Shown piece after piece: positions 43,785 to 52,369 of a DNA stretch of 64,000 nt (the first letter of the stretch is position 1; every line of letters begins with the position of its first letter). The notes under the pieces were generated by a model. The model did no database searches, was not told where the DNA came from, and saw only the letters and a program-made list of their open reading frames with translations. The stretch spans positions 363,450 through 427,449 of the forward strand of contig NZ_MNAH01000002.1 of NCBI RefSeq assembly GCF_001976065.1, in the 5' to 3' direction. The translations under genes were made by a program, and so were the position numbers. This DNA comes from Pseudomonas putida. Its GTDB lineage: Bacteria > Pseudomonadota > Gammaproteobacteria > Pseudomonadales > Pseudomonadaceae.

Positions 43785-45125
43785 CTAGAACACCTTGATC
43801 GGTACGTTGACGATCAGCCTGAGCTCGTCCTCATTGCCTTCCAGCTGATAGTCACTGGCACGGTGCGTGGAATAACTGGTGATCAGATTGATGTTCCTGA
43901 AGGTGCCCGATTGCACGGTGTAGCTGGCATTGACGCCCACTTCATAGTGGTTTTCCCCCTGCTGCTTGAGTACCGAATTGTAGATGCCGTTCGGGCCACC
44001 GTCGTAATGACTGCCGTCGATGCCCATGCCCTTGATGTACCAGAGCGTAGTCTTCAGGCCCGGTAGCCCGTAAGCGACCAGGTCGTTGCTGTAGAACACC
44101 CCGACCGAGTGCTCATTGGGACCGTTGAAGAAAGACATCATGATATTGGGCAGGCTGATGGCATTGGACTCGAAGGGATAATCGAAATATTCGTCACCCT
44201 TGATTTTCTGCAGGCCGATCTTCAGCGAGTGGTTGCGCCATTGCGGCGTGATACTCAGGCCATAGGCCTGCTGGTCGATTTTTCCGCCGGTTTCGCGACC
44301 ACTGGAGCGGGTGTTGTAGGCATCCAGTTGTACGTCGACCGTGACCGGTCCCCAGTTGGTTTTCCTGCCCAGGCCCAGGTATTCGCGATCCCAGATATCG
44401 TCGAAGCGAGAGACATAGGCGCTGCTGCGCCAGCCAGCGCTCGACACATAATCGGCGCCGGCGTAAGCGTTGAAGTCACTGGTGACCAGGGGCGATCCAT
44501 AAGTGGGCGTCAAGTCCTGGCTTCCGGCTCCAGTGCGCGGCGAACCCTTGTCGAAATAGCCAGACTTGATCGTCAAGCCTTCGATGTCATGACTTTCCAG
44601 GGACACCCCATTGAACGATGAAGGCAAGGTACGGGTATCGGTATAGGACATCATCGGGGTCCTGACTTGCTGCCGGCCCACCTTGAGCAGTGTGTCGGCG
44701 ACCTTGAACTTCAGCGCCGCGATGCCGAGTTTGCTCCAGTCATCGACCACGTCGCCGTCCCGGTTCACCAGCAATCGGTTACTGCCGCCTGCCGCAGCTT
44801 CGCGGCTACGTTCCAGCGCCACGGCCGAGAAGGTTGACAGATCCAGGCCAAACTTCACCGGCCCTTGGGTAAAACCGGAGACGAAGTCGAGCCTTATGCC
44901 TTGCAGCCAGGCGGTACGGTCACGCAGCTTGCGGACCCCGTCGGGTGTTTGCAGCCTGAAAAAAGTGTCCTTGTGGCCCACTTCGTGTGAGTACCACTGA
45001 CGGGTATTGAGCGTCAGTGAGCTGTCTTGCAGAAAACCCTGTTCCTGGGCATGAACCTGGGAAGAAGAAACTGCAGCCGCCAGCGAGCCGACGGTGAATA
45101 ACGCCAAATTACCTGTGCGATACAT
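43785..45125 (-). CDS. OprD-family outer-membrane porin
   Basis: A 446-residue porin with signal peptide (MYRTGNLALFTVGSLAAAVSS). OprD blocks include DSSLTLNTRQWYSHEV, RLDFVSGFTQGPVKFGLDLSTF, NPVGI-type loops and a C-terminal beta strand ending RLIVNVPIKVF (terminal aromatic). It is probably in the BenF/OpdK-like branch that takes carboxylates, but this is inferred. It is separated from the M20 hydrolase gene upstream by a 9-bp hairpin in a 150-bp gap and points the same way, so it may serve the same substrate. Confidence 0.93.
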   Translation of the reverse strand: MYRTGNLALFTVGSLAAAVSSSQVHAQEQGFLQDSSLTLNTRQWYSHEVGHKDTFFRLQTPDGVRKLRDRTAWLQGIRLDFVSGFTQGPVKFGLDLSTFSAVALERSREAAAGGSNRLLVNRDGDVVDDWSKLGIAALKFKVADTLLKVGRQQVRTPMMSYTDTRTLPSSFNGVSLESHDIEGLTIKSGYFDKGSPRTGAGSQDLTPTYGSPLVTSDFNAYAGADYVSSAGWRSSAYVSRFDDIWDREYLGLGRKTNWGPVTVDVQLDAYNTRSSGRETGGKIDQQAYGLSITPQWRNHSLKIGLQKIKGDEYFDYPFESNAISLPNIMMSFFNGPNEHSVGVFYSNDLVAYGLPGLKTTLWYIKGMGIDGSHYDGGPNGIYNSVLKQQGENHYEVGVNASYTVQSGTFRNINLITSYSTHRASDYQLEGNEDELRLIVNVPIKVF

Positions 45126-45223
45126 AGACCTTGCCTGTTGTTGTTTTTAGGGCAGATAAGAAGTAAGTCGCCGAGTCATCGTTATGAAGTTTTTTGCGCG
45201 GGCAGGGCGTGGCCCGACGTGCC

Positions 45224-45247
45224 CCTCAGGCCGCAGGTGGCCTGAGG
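45224..45247 (-). other. 9-bp hairpin downstream of the M20 gene
   Basis: CCTCAGGCC-GCAGGT-GGCCTGAGG is a perfect 9-bp stem with a 6-nt loop, 28 nt after the M20 stop. It has no T-run on the minus strand. It may end or stabilise the MHS-M20 transcript before the porin gene. Confidence 0.5.
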
Positions 45248-45275
45248 TTGATCGTTCAGTTATCGGGTGGTCGGG

Positions 45276-46472
45276 TTAGCGGCTAGGGAGATAGTCCTTC
45301 ACCAGTTTCAGCCAGCAGTCGGAGCCGATGCGAATCAGCTCGTCATTGAAGTCGTAATGGGGGTTATGCACGGAGCAGCCATGAAACTCGCCTTCGCCGT
45401 TGCCCAGGAAGAAATAGCAGCCGGGCACTTCGGTGAGCATCCAGGCGAAATCTTCGGTCGCCATGATCTTCGCCGCGTGCGGCAACAGGTGGCCGGGCTC
45501 GAACAGCGGCGTCAGGCTCTGGCGAAGCAACTCCGTTTCCGTCGCCGTATTGACCAGCGCTGGCGCCAGTTGCGTGGTTTCAAGTTCGATCTTGACGCCG
45601 AACGTGAATTCATGGCCTTGGGCGATTTCTGCCAGGCGCTGGTTGATCTTGCCTTCAGTCTGCGCGGTGTCGGTGCGCACGCTGATCAGCATCGAGGCCG
45701 TGTCGGGAATGATGTTGTAGACGGTGCCGGCCTCGACCATGCCGATGCTGATCACGGCGTGTTCATCAACGCACAGATTGCGCGACTTCACGGTCTGGAT
45801 CGCGCTGATCAGGCTCGCCAGCACCGGTACCGGATCGACCGAACGCTCGGGCATCGCGCCATGGCCGCCGCGACCCTTGATCAACACGCGCACGCATTCC
45901 GAAGAGGCCATGGTAGGACCGGCCTGGACCACAGCGGTGCCCAGCGGTATTCCCGGCAAGTTGTGCAAGGCAAAGATCGCGTCACACGGAAAACGTGTGA
46001 ACAGACCGTCGTCCATCATGGCCTTGGCGCCGCCCAGGCCTTCCTCGTCCGGTTGGAAAATCAGGTTGAGGGTGCCATTGAAGTCGGGCGACCGGGCGAT
46101 TCGCCAGGCGGCAGCCAGCAGGATGGCGGTATGGCCGTCGTGGCCGCAGGCGTGCATGCGGCCATCGATCCGGCTGGCATGGGCGAAGCGGTTGTTCTCC
46201 TGCATCGGCAGGGCATCCATGTCGGCGCGCAGGCCCAGGCGACGCGTGCCGCTGCCTCGGCGCAGTACGCCGACTACGCCATGACCCCCGATACCGCGAT
46301 GCACTTCGTAGCCCCATTCTTCGAGCTTGCTGGCCACCAGTTCGGCGGTCAGCGGGGTGTGTGCGCCCAGTTCAGGGTTTTGGTGGATGTCCCGACGCAA
46401 CTGGATAAAAGCTTCCAGGTCCAGTTCGGCCGGGGTTTGGCTAGGGCTTTGGGTTGGGCTAAATGCATTCAT
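45276..46472 (-). CDS. M20-family amidohydrolase (hippurate hydrolase-like)
   Basis: A 398-residue metal-dependent aminoacylase/amidohydrolase. RRDIHQNPELG, LRADMDALPM, the metal-binding GRMHACGHDGHTA (Cys and His ligands), IFQPDEEGLGGAKAM (Glu), and the dimerisation-domain GGHGAMPERSVDPV are all present. It hydrolyses N-acyl amino acids such as hippurate or related amides in the cytosol. It starts 4 bp after the MHS transporter stop in the same operon, so the transporter probably brings in its substrate. Confidence 0.93.
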   Translation of the reverse strand: MNAFSPTQSPSQTPAELDLEAFIQLRRDIHQNPELGAHTPLTAELVASKLEEWGYEVHRGIGGHGVVGVLRRGSGTRRLGLRADMDALPMQENNRFAHASRIDGRMHACGHDGHTAILLAAAWRIARSPDFNGTLNLIFQPDEEGLGGAKAMMDDGLFTRFPCDAIFALHNLPGIPLGTAVVQAGPTMASSECVRVLIKGRGGHGAMPERSVDPVPVLASLISAIQTVKSRNLCVDEHAVISIGMVEAGTVYNIIPDTASMLISVRTDTAQTEGKINQRLAEIAQGHEFTFGVKIELETTQLAPALVNTATETELLRQSLTPLFEPGHLLPHAAKIMATEDFAWMLTEVPGCYFFLGNGEGEFHGCSVHNPHYDFNDELIRIGSDCWLKLVKDYLPSR

Positions 46473-46476
46473 CAGG

Positions 46477-47766
46477 TCACTCCCGACCAGGGTTTTCGGG
46501 GAATACCGCCAGGCACGCCAGGCTGATGGCGCCGCCGGCGAGCAGGTACAGGGCCGGCGCCTGGGGGTTATCCAGGGCCGCCGTGAGCCAGGTGGCGATC
46601 AACGGGGAGAAGCCGCCGAACAGGGTGACGCCGAAGCTGTAGCTGACGGCGGTACCCAGCGCCCGGCGATTTTTTGGAAAGGCTTCCATGATCAGGGCGA
46701 AGAAGGCACCCGAACCGATACAGCCAGGCAGCACCAGCATGGCGATGACGAACATCGCCACCCACAAATTGGTGCTCAAACCGAGCAGGTAGAAGGCAGG
46801 CCACGCCATCAGCACGGGCAGGGTGATGGTCCAGGCCAGCAGTTTCTTGCGCAGGCCGTGGCGGTCGGCAAAGCGCCCGGCCAGGGGCGTGATGATCGCC
46901 AGGCAGGCACTGGCCACGCAGGCGATGGCCAAGGCGCTGCGCTGCGGGTAACCCAGGGTGACCGTCAGGTAGGCGGGCATATAGAAAATGAACAGGTAGA
47001 TGCCGATGGTGGCGCTGGCCATCAGGCCGATCGCCAGCAGGGTGTGCCGCAGGTCGATGTGATCGCGCAACCGACCGTCGCGTTTGCTCGGTTCGGCTTC
47101 GTGGGTTTCCGGCAGGCAGCGACGGATGTACCAGCCCAGCGGTCCGATCAGCAGCCCGAGCATGAAGGGGATGCGCCAGCCCCAGCTTTCAAGGTCCTCG
47201 ACACTCAACGCATTGTTGAGCAGCAAACCGAGACCGGCCCCGACCATGGCCGCGTAGCCTTGGCTGGCGGCCTGCCAACTCACATTGCGGCAGCGATTTG
47301 CCGTGGCGCTGGACTCCATCAGGTACACCGACGCGGTGCCTATTTCCCCGCCGGCGGAAAAGCCCTGGGTGAGGCGGCCAGCCACCAGCAACAAGGTGCC
47401 GAACAAGCCTATGTCCTGATAGGACGGTGCGAAGGCGATCAGTGCGGTGCCGCAGGTCATCAGGCTGATCGTCAGGCTCAACGCGGCCTTGCGACCCCGG
47501 CGGTCGGCAAAGCGTCCGATCACCACGGCGCCCACCGGGCGCATGAGGAAACCGACGCCAAAGGTGGCCAGGGACATCAGTAGCGAAGCCATGGCCGATT
47601 GTGCGGGGAAGAAGTTTTTCGCGATCACTACCGCGAAGAAGCTGTAGATCGTGAAGTCATACATTTCCAGGGCGTTGCCTAGTGCGCAGGCGACAGTGGC
47701 TTTCCTGGAACCGATCGCGGTGGGCGTCGCGGCGCAGCGGAGGGGGGGCGCTTGCAGGGTAGTCAT
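46477..47766 (-). CDS. MFS transporter, MHS (metabolite:H+ symporter) family
   Basis: A 429-residue, 12-helix importer. The MHS signature is seen in ACALGNALEMYDFTIYSFFA at the first helix and GFLMRPVGAVVIGRFADRRGRKAAL at the 2-3 loop, with RLTQGFSAGGEIGTASVYLMES. It resembles citrate, ketoglutarate or aromatic-acid symporters. The start at 47766 has AGGA upstream; the frame is open 15 codons earlier. It lies 4 bp before the M20 gene. A TTAACC-N3-GGTTAA palindrome sits 82 bp before the start. Confidence 0.93.
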   Translation of the reverse strand: MTTLQAPPLRCAATPTAIGSRKATVACALGNALEMYDFTIYSFFAVVIAKNFFPAQSAMASLLMSLATFGVGFLMRPVGAVVIGRFADRRGRKAALSLTISLMTCGTALIAFAPSYQDIGLFGTLLLVAGRLTQGFSAGGEIGTASVYLMESSATANRCRNVSWQAASQGYAAMVGAGLGLLLNNALSVEDLESWGWRIPFMLGLLIGPLGWYIRRCLPETHEAEPSKRDGRLRDHIDLRHTLLAIGLMASATIGIYLFIFYMPAYLTVTLGYPQRSALAIACVASACLAIITPLAGRFADRHGLRKKLLAWTITLPVLMAWPAFYLLGLSTNLWVAMFVIAMLVLPGCIGSGAFFALIMEAFPKNRRALGTAVSYSFGVTLFGGFSPLIATWLTAALDNPQAPALYLLAGGAISLACLAVFPENPGRE

Positions 47767-48095
47767 CGGTTTTTCCTGTGACAGTTTTGTTGTGGCCCGA
47801 ATATCCGGCAAACACTGTCACGGCGCACTTGCGCTTTTCTTCGAGGATTAACCGTTGGTTAAGATGCCTGGCCGCTCTTGGCAAACGCGGCGCCAGTTCG
47901 GTGCGATATCGGTCGATTATCGATCACTCGCACTGTTTGACAACAGCGACGCCGCCTTGCTGGCACCTCGTGCAGGCCGTGGCTACAGGTTCCAGCCCAC
48001 TGTGCGGGACGTTAGGGTGACCGGGCCCAACGGATCGGGAGAAACTTAACCGTCAGGCATATCGTTGCGTTTTTCTTAAGTTTCTCGGGGCTGCG
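47767..48095. other. 329-bp gene-free region between LysR and MHS genes
   Basis: It contains the TTAACC palindrome near the MHS promoter and an 11-bp inverted repeat (GAGAAACTTAA at 48039-48049, TTAAGTTTCTC at 48076-48086, 26-bp spacer) just after the LysR stop. No gene is seen. Confidence 0.5.
47848..47862. promoter_or_regulatory. Candidate LysR operator upstream of the MHS transporter
   Basis: TTAACC-GTT-GGTTAA, a perfect 6-bp inverted repeat with 3-bp spacer, lies 82 bp before the MHS start codon and downstream of a LysR gene oriented the same way. Size and position suit a LysR-type or similar dimer-binding site. Confidence 0.5.
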
Positions 48096-49019
48096 CTAGC
48101 GCGAAGAATCCGCTGATCCATGCTTTGAGAGCACATCCCTGATCGCGTAATACAGGTCGCGAGCCGTCGTGGTCAGGGCGTTGCGGTCGATACAGACCAG
48201 GTAGATGGGGTATTCGGGAATGATTTCTTCGATCTTGACCTGCACCAGGTCTTCATTGAGGCCCTTGGGCAGCGAGTTTTCCATGCCGGCTTCGCTGAGC
48301 GTCATGAACGCATCGGCGTGGTGCAACAGATCCAGCGCCAACAATACCGATGAACACTCAGTGATCCGCTGCGGGGGAGGAATCTCGTTGTCTTCGAACA
48401 TCTGATAGAACTGCGACGAGTGATCGTCGATGGCATCGAGGCTGATCCAGTTGGCGAACTGCAACTGACGCAGCGAGTGGGAGTGGCGCAGCGGGTTGTT
48501 CTTTCGGCAGACCACGAGGCCCTGCATGCGGCTCAGCGCCTCCCAATCCAGGTTCAGCCGCTGGGTATGCTGCTGCGAGGTGATGGCAAAATCCAGCGTG
48601 CCGTCCCGCAGTCGCTGCAGCATCAGGTTGGGCCGAAGATCCACCAGGCGGATGCGCACACGCGGATTGCGGGTCTGGAATCCGGCAATGCATTCACCCA
48701 GGCCCTTGAGCACCGATGTCAGGGACGTGACACCGATGGTGACTTCACCGACCTGCATGTCCCTGATGTTTTCCGCCTCCAGTTGCAGGCGGCGCATGCT
48801 TTCGACCGTCAACTGTGCATGGCGAATGATGCGGCGGCCTTCGTCGGTGAGCGACATGCCCTTGTGGGATCGCTGCAACAGGGCCAGGCCCAGTTCGCTC
48901 TCCAGGTCCTTGATAGATCGGCTGATGGCGGGCTGGGTGACATGCAGGATCTGCGAGGCTTCACTGATGCTGCCGGTCTGGTGGATGGCGACCAGTGCCT
49001 TGATTTGATGGAGTTTCAC
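48096..49019 (-). CDS. LysR-family regulator of the M20/MHS unit
   Basis: A 307-residue regulator with a canonical N-terminal MKLHQIKALVAIHQTGSISEA helix-turn-helix region (SQILHVTQPAISRSIKDLE). The effector domain contains VGEVTIGVTSLTSVLKGLGECI. It is co-directional with and directly upstream of the MHS-M20 operon, whose promoter carries a palindrome, so it most likely controls that operon. It diverges from the pilus operon at 49207 across 187 bp, so an effect there is possible. Confidence 0.93.
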   Translation of the reverse strand: MKLHQIKALVAIHQTGSISEASQILHVTQPAISRSIKDLESELGLALLQRSHKGMSLTDEGRRIIRHAQLTVESMRRLQLEAENIRDMQVGEVTIGVTSLTSVLKGLGECIAGFQTRNPRVRIRLVDLRPNLMLQRLRDGTLDFAITSQQHTQRLNLDWEALSRMQGLVVCRKNNPLRHSHSLRQLQFANWISLDAIDDHSSQFYQMFEDNEIPPPQRITECSSVLLALDLLHHADAFMTLSEAGMENSLPKGLNEDLVQVKIEEIIPEYPIYLVCIDRNALTTTARDLYYAIRDVLSKHGSADSSR

Positions 49020-49206
49020 TTAACGACAGGTCCTTGCAGTGCGACGAAGGTGATGCACGTTACAAGTGCCAGGCCGCCGCGTCCATGGTGACATTGAGGG
49101 GACTGGCATGAGCCATCCATGGAGCGATTTTTACCCGATCACTGGCGATTTCCCCGTGCATTGCTAGCCTCAGTCCTACAAGACATCCCTCACAAGGAAT
49201 GGGGTC

Positions 49207-49734
49207 GTGAATGGACGTAGGCTATTGGCAGTCTTGGCCGTAGGGCTCAGTGCAACCGTGTCGGGCGCCGAACTCCAGGTGCAGGTGCGGCTCGATGTGC
49301 AACGTGGCTGCCAACTGGTCGGGCAACAACGCAGTGCGGGTGTCGAGCAATTGGGCGTGCTGGACTTCGGCAGCAGCGCGCGCCTGGACGATCCCGCAGG
49401 GCCGCTCGGGGCCGCCTTGATGAACGAACGCCTGCCCCGGCTCGAATGCAATCCCGATACCACTTATCAAATACGCGTCGATGGCGGCCTGCACGGGGGC
49501 GTCGGCGACGTTCGCTACATGGCCGGTAGCGCCGAACACAGCAAACCCATTCCTTATCGACTCTATCAGGACCCGGCGCGGCGAATTGCGCTGGCAGTGG
49601 ATGTGCCAGTGAGTGGTCGGGTGCCGGATACCGGCTCGGTGGATCTGCCGTTGTACGCCCGCATCGAACCCTTGGCACAGATACCCAGGGTCAGTCGCTA
49701 TTCTGATCAGGTGAAGGTGACGCTCACCTGGTAA
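49207..49734 (+). CDS. SCPU-domain pilus subunit 1 (archaic chaperone-usher)
   Basis: A 175-residue exported subunit with signal peptide (RRLLAVLAVGLSATVSG). The spore-coat-U (SCPU) pattern includes a GCQLVG cysteine, LGVLDFGSS, a second Cys in LECNPDTTYQIRVDGG, and a C-terminal YSDQVKVTLTW edge strand. The start is GTG with AAGGA upstream; no in-frame ATG precedes the signal peptide. It is first of seven co-directional Csu-type genes and is the most divergent of the four small subunits, so it could be a minor or terminating subunit. Confidence 0.88.
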   Translation: MNGRRLLAVLAVGLSATVSGAELQVQVRLDVQRGCQLVGQQRSAGVEQLGVLDFGSSARLDDPAGPLGAALMNERLPRLECNPDTTYQIRVDGGLHGGVGDVRYMAGSAEHSKPIPYRLYQDPARRIALAVDVPVSGRVPDTGSVDLPLYARIEPLAQIPRVSRYSDQVKVTLTW

Positions 49735-49831
49735 TCGCATGAGCCGTCAACAGCCCAGGCGGAGTCCGGGTTGTGCAGGGAAGGGGGCGTTCGCGATCGA
49801 ACGACCGTGTTGTCAACCTGAGGGAATCGGG

Positions 49832-50371
49832 ATGGGTGTCATGACCAGGTTCTGGAAGATGTTTGCCGCGGGCGCGCTGGTGTTGTTGACCGGTGCCGTA
49901 CAGGCGGCCGTCAGCGGGCAGATCCAGGCGCGGCTGACGCTTATCGCCGGTTGCGAAGTGACTAACGGCGGCCATCCCGACAGCCCGTCCAGCGACCTCG
50001 GCGCCTTGGATTTCGGCCAGCAAGGCCCGACCTGGAGCAACCCGATCAAGGCCAATATCAATGACGAAGTCAGCGGCAAATTGAACGTGGCCTGCAACCC
50101 TTCGGTCACCGGCTTCACCGTCACCATCGATGGCGGCACCCATGGCGACGGCACAACCCGGCGCCTGAGCAACGGCCGCCAGACCGTCGCTTATCAGTTG
50201 TTCGTCGACGCTAGCGGCAACCGTAGCTACAGCATCGGCCAACAGCACAATTTCGCTGTCACCAGCGGGGCGCAGATACCGATTCCGGTATTCGGCTCGG
50301 TGGTGGCGAATACCCGCGCGTTACCCGCCGGTGTCTATTCCGACACCCTGACGGTAACGCTCGACTGGTAA
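49832..50371 (+). CDS. SCPU-domain pilus subunit 2
   Basis: A 179-residue exported subunit with signal peptide (MFAAGALVLLTGAVQA). SCPU features are GCEVTNGG, LGALDFGQQG, VACNPSVTGFTVTIDGG, and the end ALPAGVYSDTLTVTLDW, the donor-strand/edge motif shared across the family. The start at 49832 has AGGGA 7 nt upstream; a second ATG three codons later is also possible. It closely resembles CsuA/B-type major subunits and may be the main pilin. Confidence 0.9.
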   Translation: MGVMTRFWKMFAAGALVLLTGAVQAAVSGQIQARLTLIAGCEVTNGGHPDSPSSDLGALDFGQQGPTWSNPIKANINDEVSGKLNVACNPSVTGFTVTIDGGTHGDGTTRRLSNGRQTVAYQLFVDASGNRSYSIGQQHNFAVTSGAQIPIPVFGSVVANTRALPAGVYSDTLTVTLDW

Positions 50372-50390
50372 CCCTGTAGAGGACGGACAC

Positions 50391-50927
50391 ATGCGTACGT
50401 TTACATCAAGGATAGGTTTGTCATTGCTTGGCCTGACGCTGGCGTCCGGCGCCCAGGCTGCCACCACGGTCACCGGCCAGATCACCTCCAGCCTGATCCT
50501 GATCAGCAGTTGCCAGGTCAACGGGGGCGGCGGTTCCACCAATCTGAACTTCGGTGACCTCAACTTCGGCACCGCCAACAGCCTGTTCACTACGGCCACG
50601 GGGCAAGTGCTCGGCGGAGGCGGCGGGGCGCTGTCGATTCTTTGCTCGGCAGGCACCACGCCAACGGTCAAGGTGCGCGCCGGGGCCCACGATGGACAAT
50701 CGCCGGGCGGGACCCGAGCGTTGTACGACGGTGTCGCCAACTACGTGCCGTACGACCTGTACACCGATGCCGGGCACTCGCAGATCCTGGCGATTGACGG
50801 GGTGATCAACCTCGCCGCCAGTACCGGCGTGGAGCAGACCGTGAACCTCTACGGTCAGGCGGTGGGCAAGGCCGGTTTGCCGGCGGGCACTTACACCGAC
50901 ACGATTTCCGTCGAACTGACGTTCTAG
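50391..50927 (+). CDS. SCPU-domain pilus subunit 3
   Basis: A 178-residue exported subunit with signal peptide (LSLLGLTLASGAQA). SCPU features are LISSCQVNGGGG, LNFGDLNFGTAN, SILCSAGTTPTVKVRAG, and LPAGTYTDTISVELTF. It is glycine-rich after the first Cys. It sits between subunits 2 and 4 with gaps of 19 bp and 4 bp. Confidence 0.9.
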   Translation: MRTFTSRIGLSLLGLTLASGAQAATTVTGQITSSLILISSCQVNGGGGSTNLNFGDLNFGTANSLFTTATGQVLGGGGGALSILCSAGTTPTVKVRAGAHDGQSPGGTRALYDGVANYVPYDLYTDAGHSQILAIDGVINLAASTGVEQTVNLYGQAVGKAGLPAGTYTDTISVELTF

Positions 50928-50931
50928 CGCC

Positions 50932-51432
50932 ATGGGCAGGCATGGCTGTGCGGCGCTGCTCCTGCTGGGTGCGGGTGCGCTGCCGTTGCCGCTCACTGCG
51001 GCGACCAGCCAGAGCTTCCAGGTCAGCGCCACGGTGACGGCCGGCTGCCTGGTGGTCGGCGGGGTCTCCAATTACGGCAGCCTGAATTTCGGCAACCGCT
51101 CGGCGCTGGCCACCAACACGGTGCAAGTCGCACTGACCGGGGGCGTCCAATTGCAATGCACGCCGGGCGTGACCCTGAACATGAGCATCGATGGCGGTCA
51201 GTACAACAATGGTGGGCGACACATGCAATTGACCACCGGCAGCAACCGGGTGGCGTATCAACTGTTTCGCGACGCGGCCTACAGCCAGGCCCTGGGGATC
51301 GGGCAAAGCGTGGCGGTGGCGTATGGCGATGCGAACAACATCAGCCTGCCGATTTACGGCCAGGTGCAATTACCGGGCAATCAACCCGGGGGGACGTACA
51401 GCGACGTGCTGCAAGTGCAACTGTCGTGGTGA
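50932..51432 (+). CDS. SCPU-domain pilus subunit 4
   Basis: A 166-residue exported subunit with signal peptide (GCAALLLLGAGALPLPLTA). SCPU features are AGCLVVGGVSNYGSLNFGN, LQCTPGVTLNMSIDGG, and PGGTYSDVLQVQLSW. The ATG is 4 bp after the subunit 3 stop. Archaic operons in Acinetobacter carry three small subunits before the chaperone; here there are four. Confidence 0.9.
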   Translation: MGRHGCAALLLLGAGALPLPLTAATSQSFQVSATVTAGCLVVGGVSNYGSLNFGNRSALATNTVQVALTGGVQLQCTPGVTLNMSIDGGQYNNGGRHMQLTTGSNRVAYQLFRDAAYSQALGIGQSVAVAYGDANNISLPIYGQVQLPGNQPGGTYSDVLQVQLSW

Positions 51433-51476
51433 CGGGGTGAACGGATCAGGCCCGATGGGCAAAAAGGAGCAGGCAC

Positions 51477-52265
51477 ATGGTTTCATCTTCGCGACGGCGG
51501 TGGGTCGTCGGTCATATGCTGTTGGCACTGTTGTGGTTGGGGACAACCCGGGTGCAGGCAGCCAGTTCGGTGCTGATCTGGCCGATCGATCCGGTGCTGG
51601 AAGCCGATCAACAGGCCAGTGCCTTGTGGCTGGAAAATCGCGGCAGCGAGACCGCCAATCTGCAGATACGCGTGTTTGCCTGGAGCCAGAGCGGCTTCAG
51701 CGACCAATACCAGAACCAGCGTGACGTGATCGGCAGCCCTCCGGTGGCGAAGATCGAACCCGGCCAGAAACAACTGGTGCGCCTGACCCGCACGCGGGAC
51801 ATTCCGCCGGGTCAGGAATTGGCCTACCGCATCATCATCGATGAAATTCCCTCGCCGAAGACAGCCGAGGCGGACGACGGCAAGACCGCGGCGGCGATTC
51901 GTTTTCAGATGCGTTATTCGGTGCCGTTGTTCGCCTATGGCGCTGGCCTGTGGAGCAAGGAAGACACCACCCGCCCGCGCGATCCGAAAGGCGTCGGCTT
52001 GCCGGATTTGAGTTGGCGCACGGTCGCCGTGGACGGTCGTCCTTATGTCGAGGTGCGCAACCAGGGCGCGGTTCATGCGCGCCTGACCGATGTGGCGCTC
52101 AAGCAGGGCAGCCAGACCCGGCCGTTGGTAGACGGATTGCTGGGCTATGTGTTGCCCGGCGCGATCATGCGCTGGCCCGCGCCCGGCCCGATGGCTGGCG
52201 ACCCGGCATTGCAGGTGCGGGTCAATGGTGCGCCGAAGGTGCAGAGTATTGCGCCGGCACGCTGA
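51477..52265 (+). CDS. Periplasmic pilus chaperone (PapD-like, CsuC-type)
   Basis: A 262-residue exported chaperone with signal peptide (GHMLLALLWLGTTRVQA). The PapD N-terminal Ig-fold contains VLIWPIDPVLEADQQASALWLENRG, VAKIEPGQKQLVRLTR and the conserved ELAYRIIIDEIP. The C-terminal domain follows. It donates a strand to SCPU subunits and delivers them to the usher. It is 44 bp after subunit 4. A short hairpin and an 11-bp tandem repeat separate it from the usher gene. Confidence 0.92.
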   Translation: MVSSSRRRWVVGHMLLALLWLGTTRVQAASSVLIWPIDPVLEADQQASALWLENRGSETANLQIRVFAWSQSGFSDQYQNQRDVIGSPPVAKIEPGQKQLVRLTRTRDIPPGQELAYRIIIDEIPSPKTAEADDGKTAAAIRFQMRYSVPLFAYGAGLWSKEDTTRPRDPKGVGLPDLSWRTVAVDGRPYVEVRNQGAVHARLTDVALKQGSQTRPLVDGLLGYVLPGAIMRWPAPGPMAGDPALQVRVNGAPKVQSIAPAR

Positions 52266-52283
52266 CCTGCCGTTGATTCTTTT

Positions 52284-52330
52284 GCAGGCGACTTTTGCCT
52301 GCGGTTGAGTGGCGGTTGAGTGGCGGTGGA
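52284..52330 (+). repeat. Hairpin plus 11-bp tandem repeat ahead of the usher gene
   Basis: GCAGGC-N7-GCCTGC (52284-52302) is followed immediately by GCGGTTGAGTG repeated twice (52301-52311, 52312-52322) and a partial third (52323-52328). This fills the 104-bp gap between chaperone and usher. The repeat is in the leader, not in coding sequence, and could alter expression if copy number changes. Confidence 0.6.
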
Positions 52331-52369
52331 GTAAAGGAGACACAGTCCAATGACGGACAGGAAGCGCTA

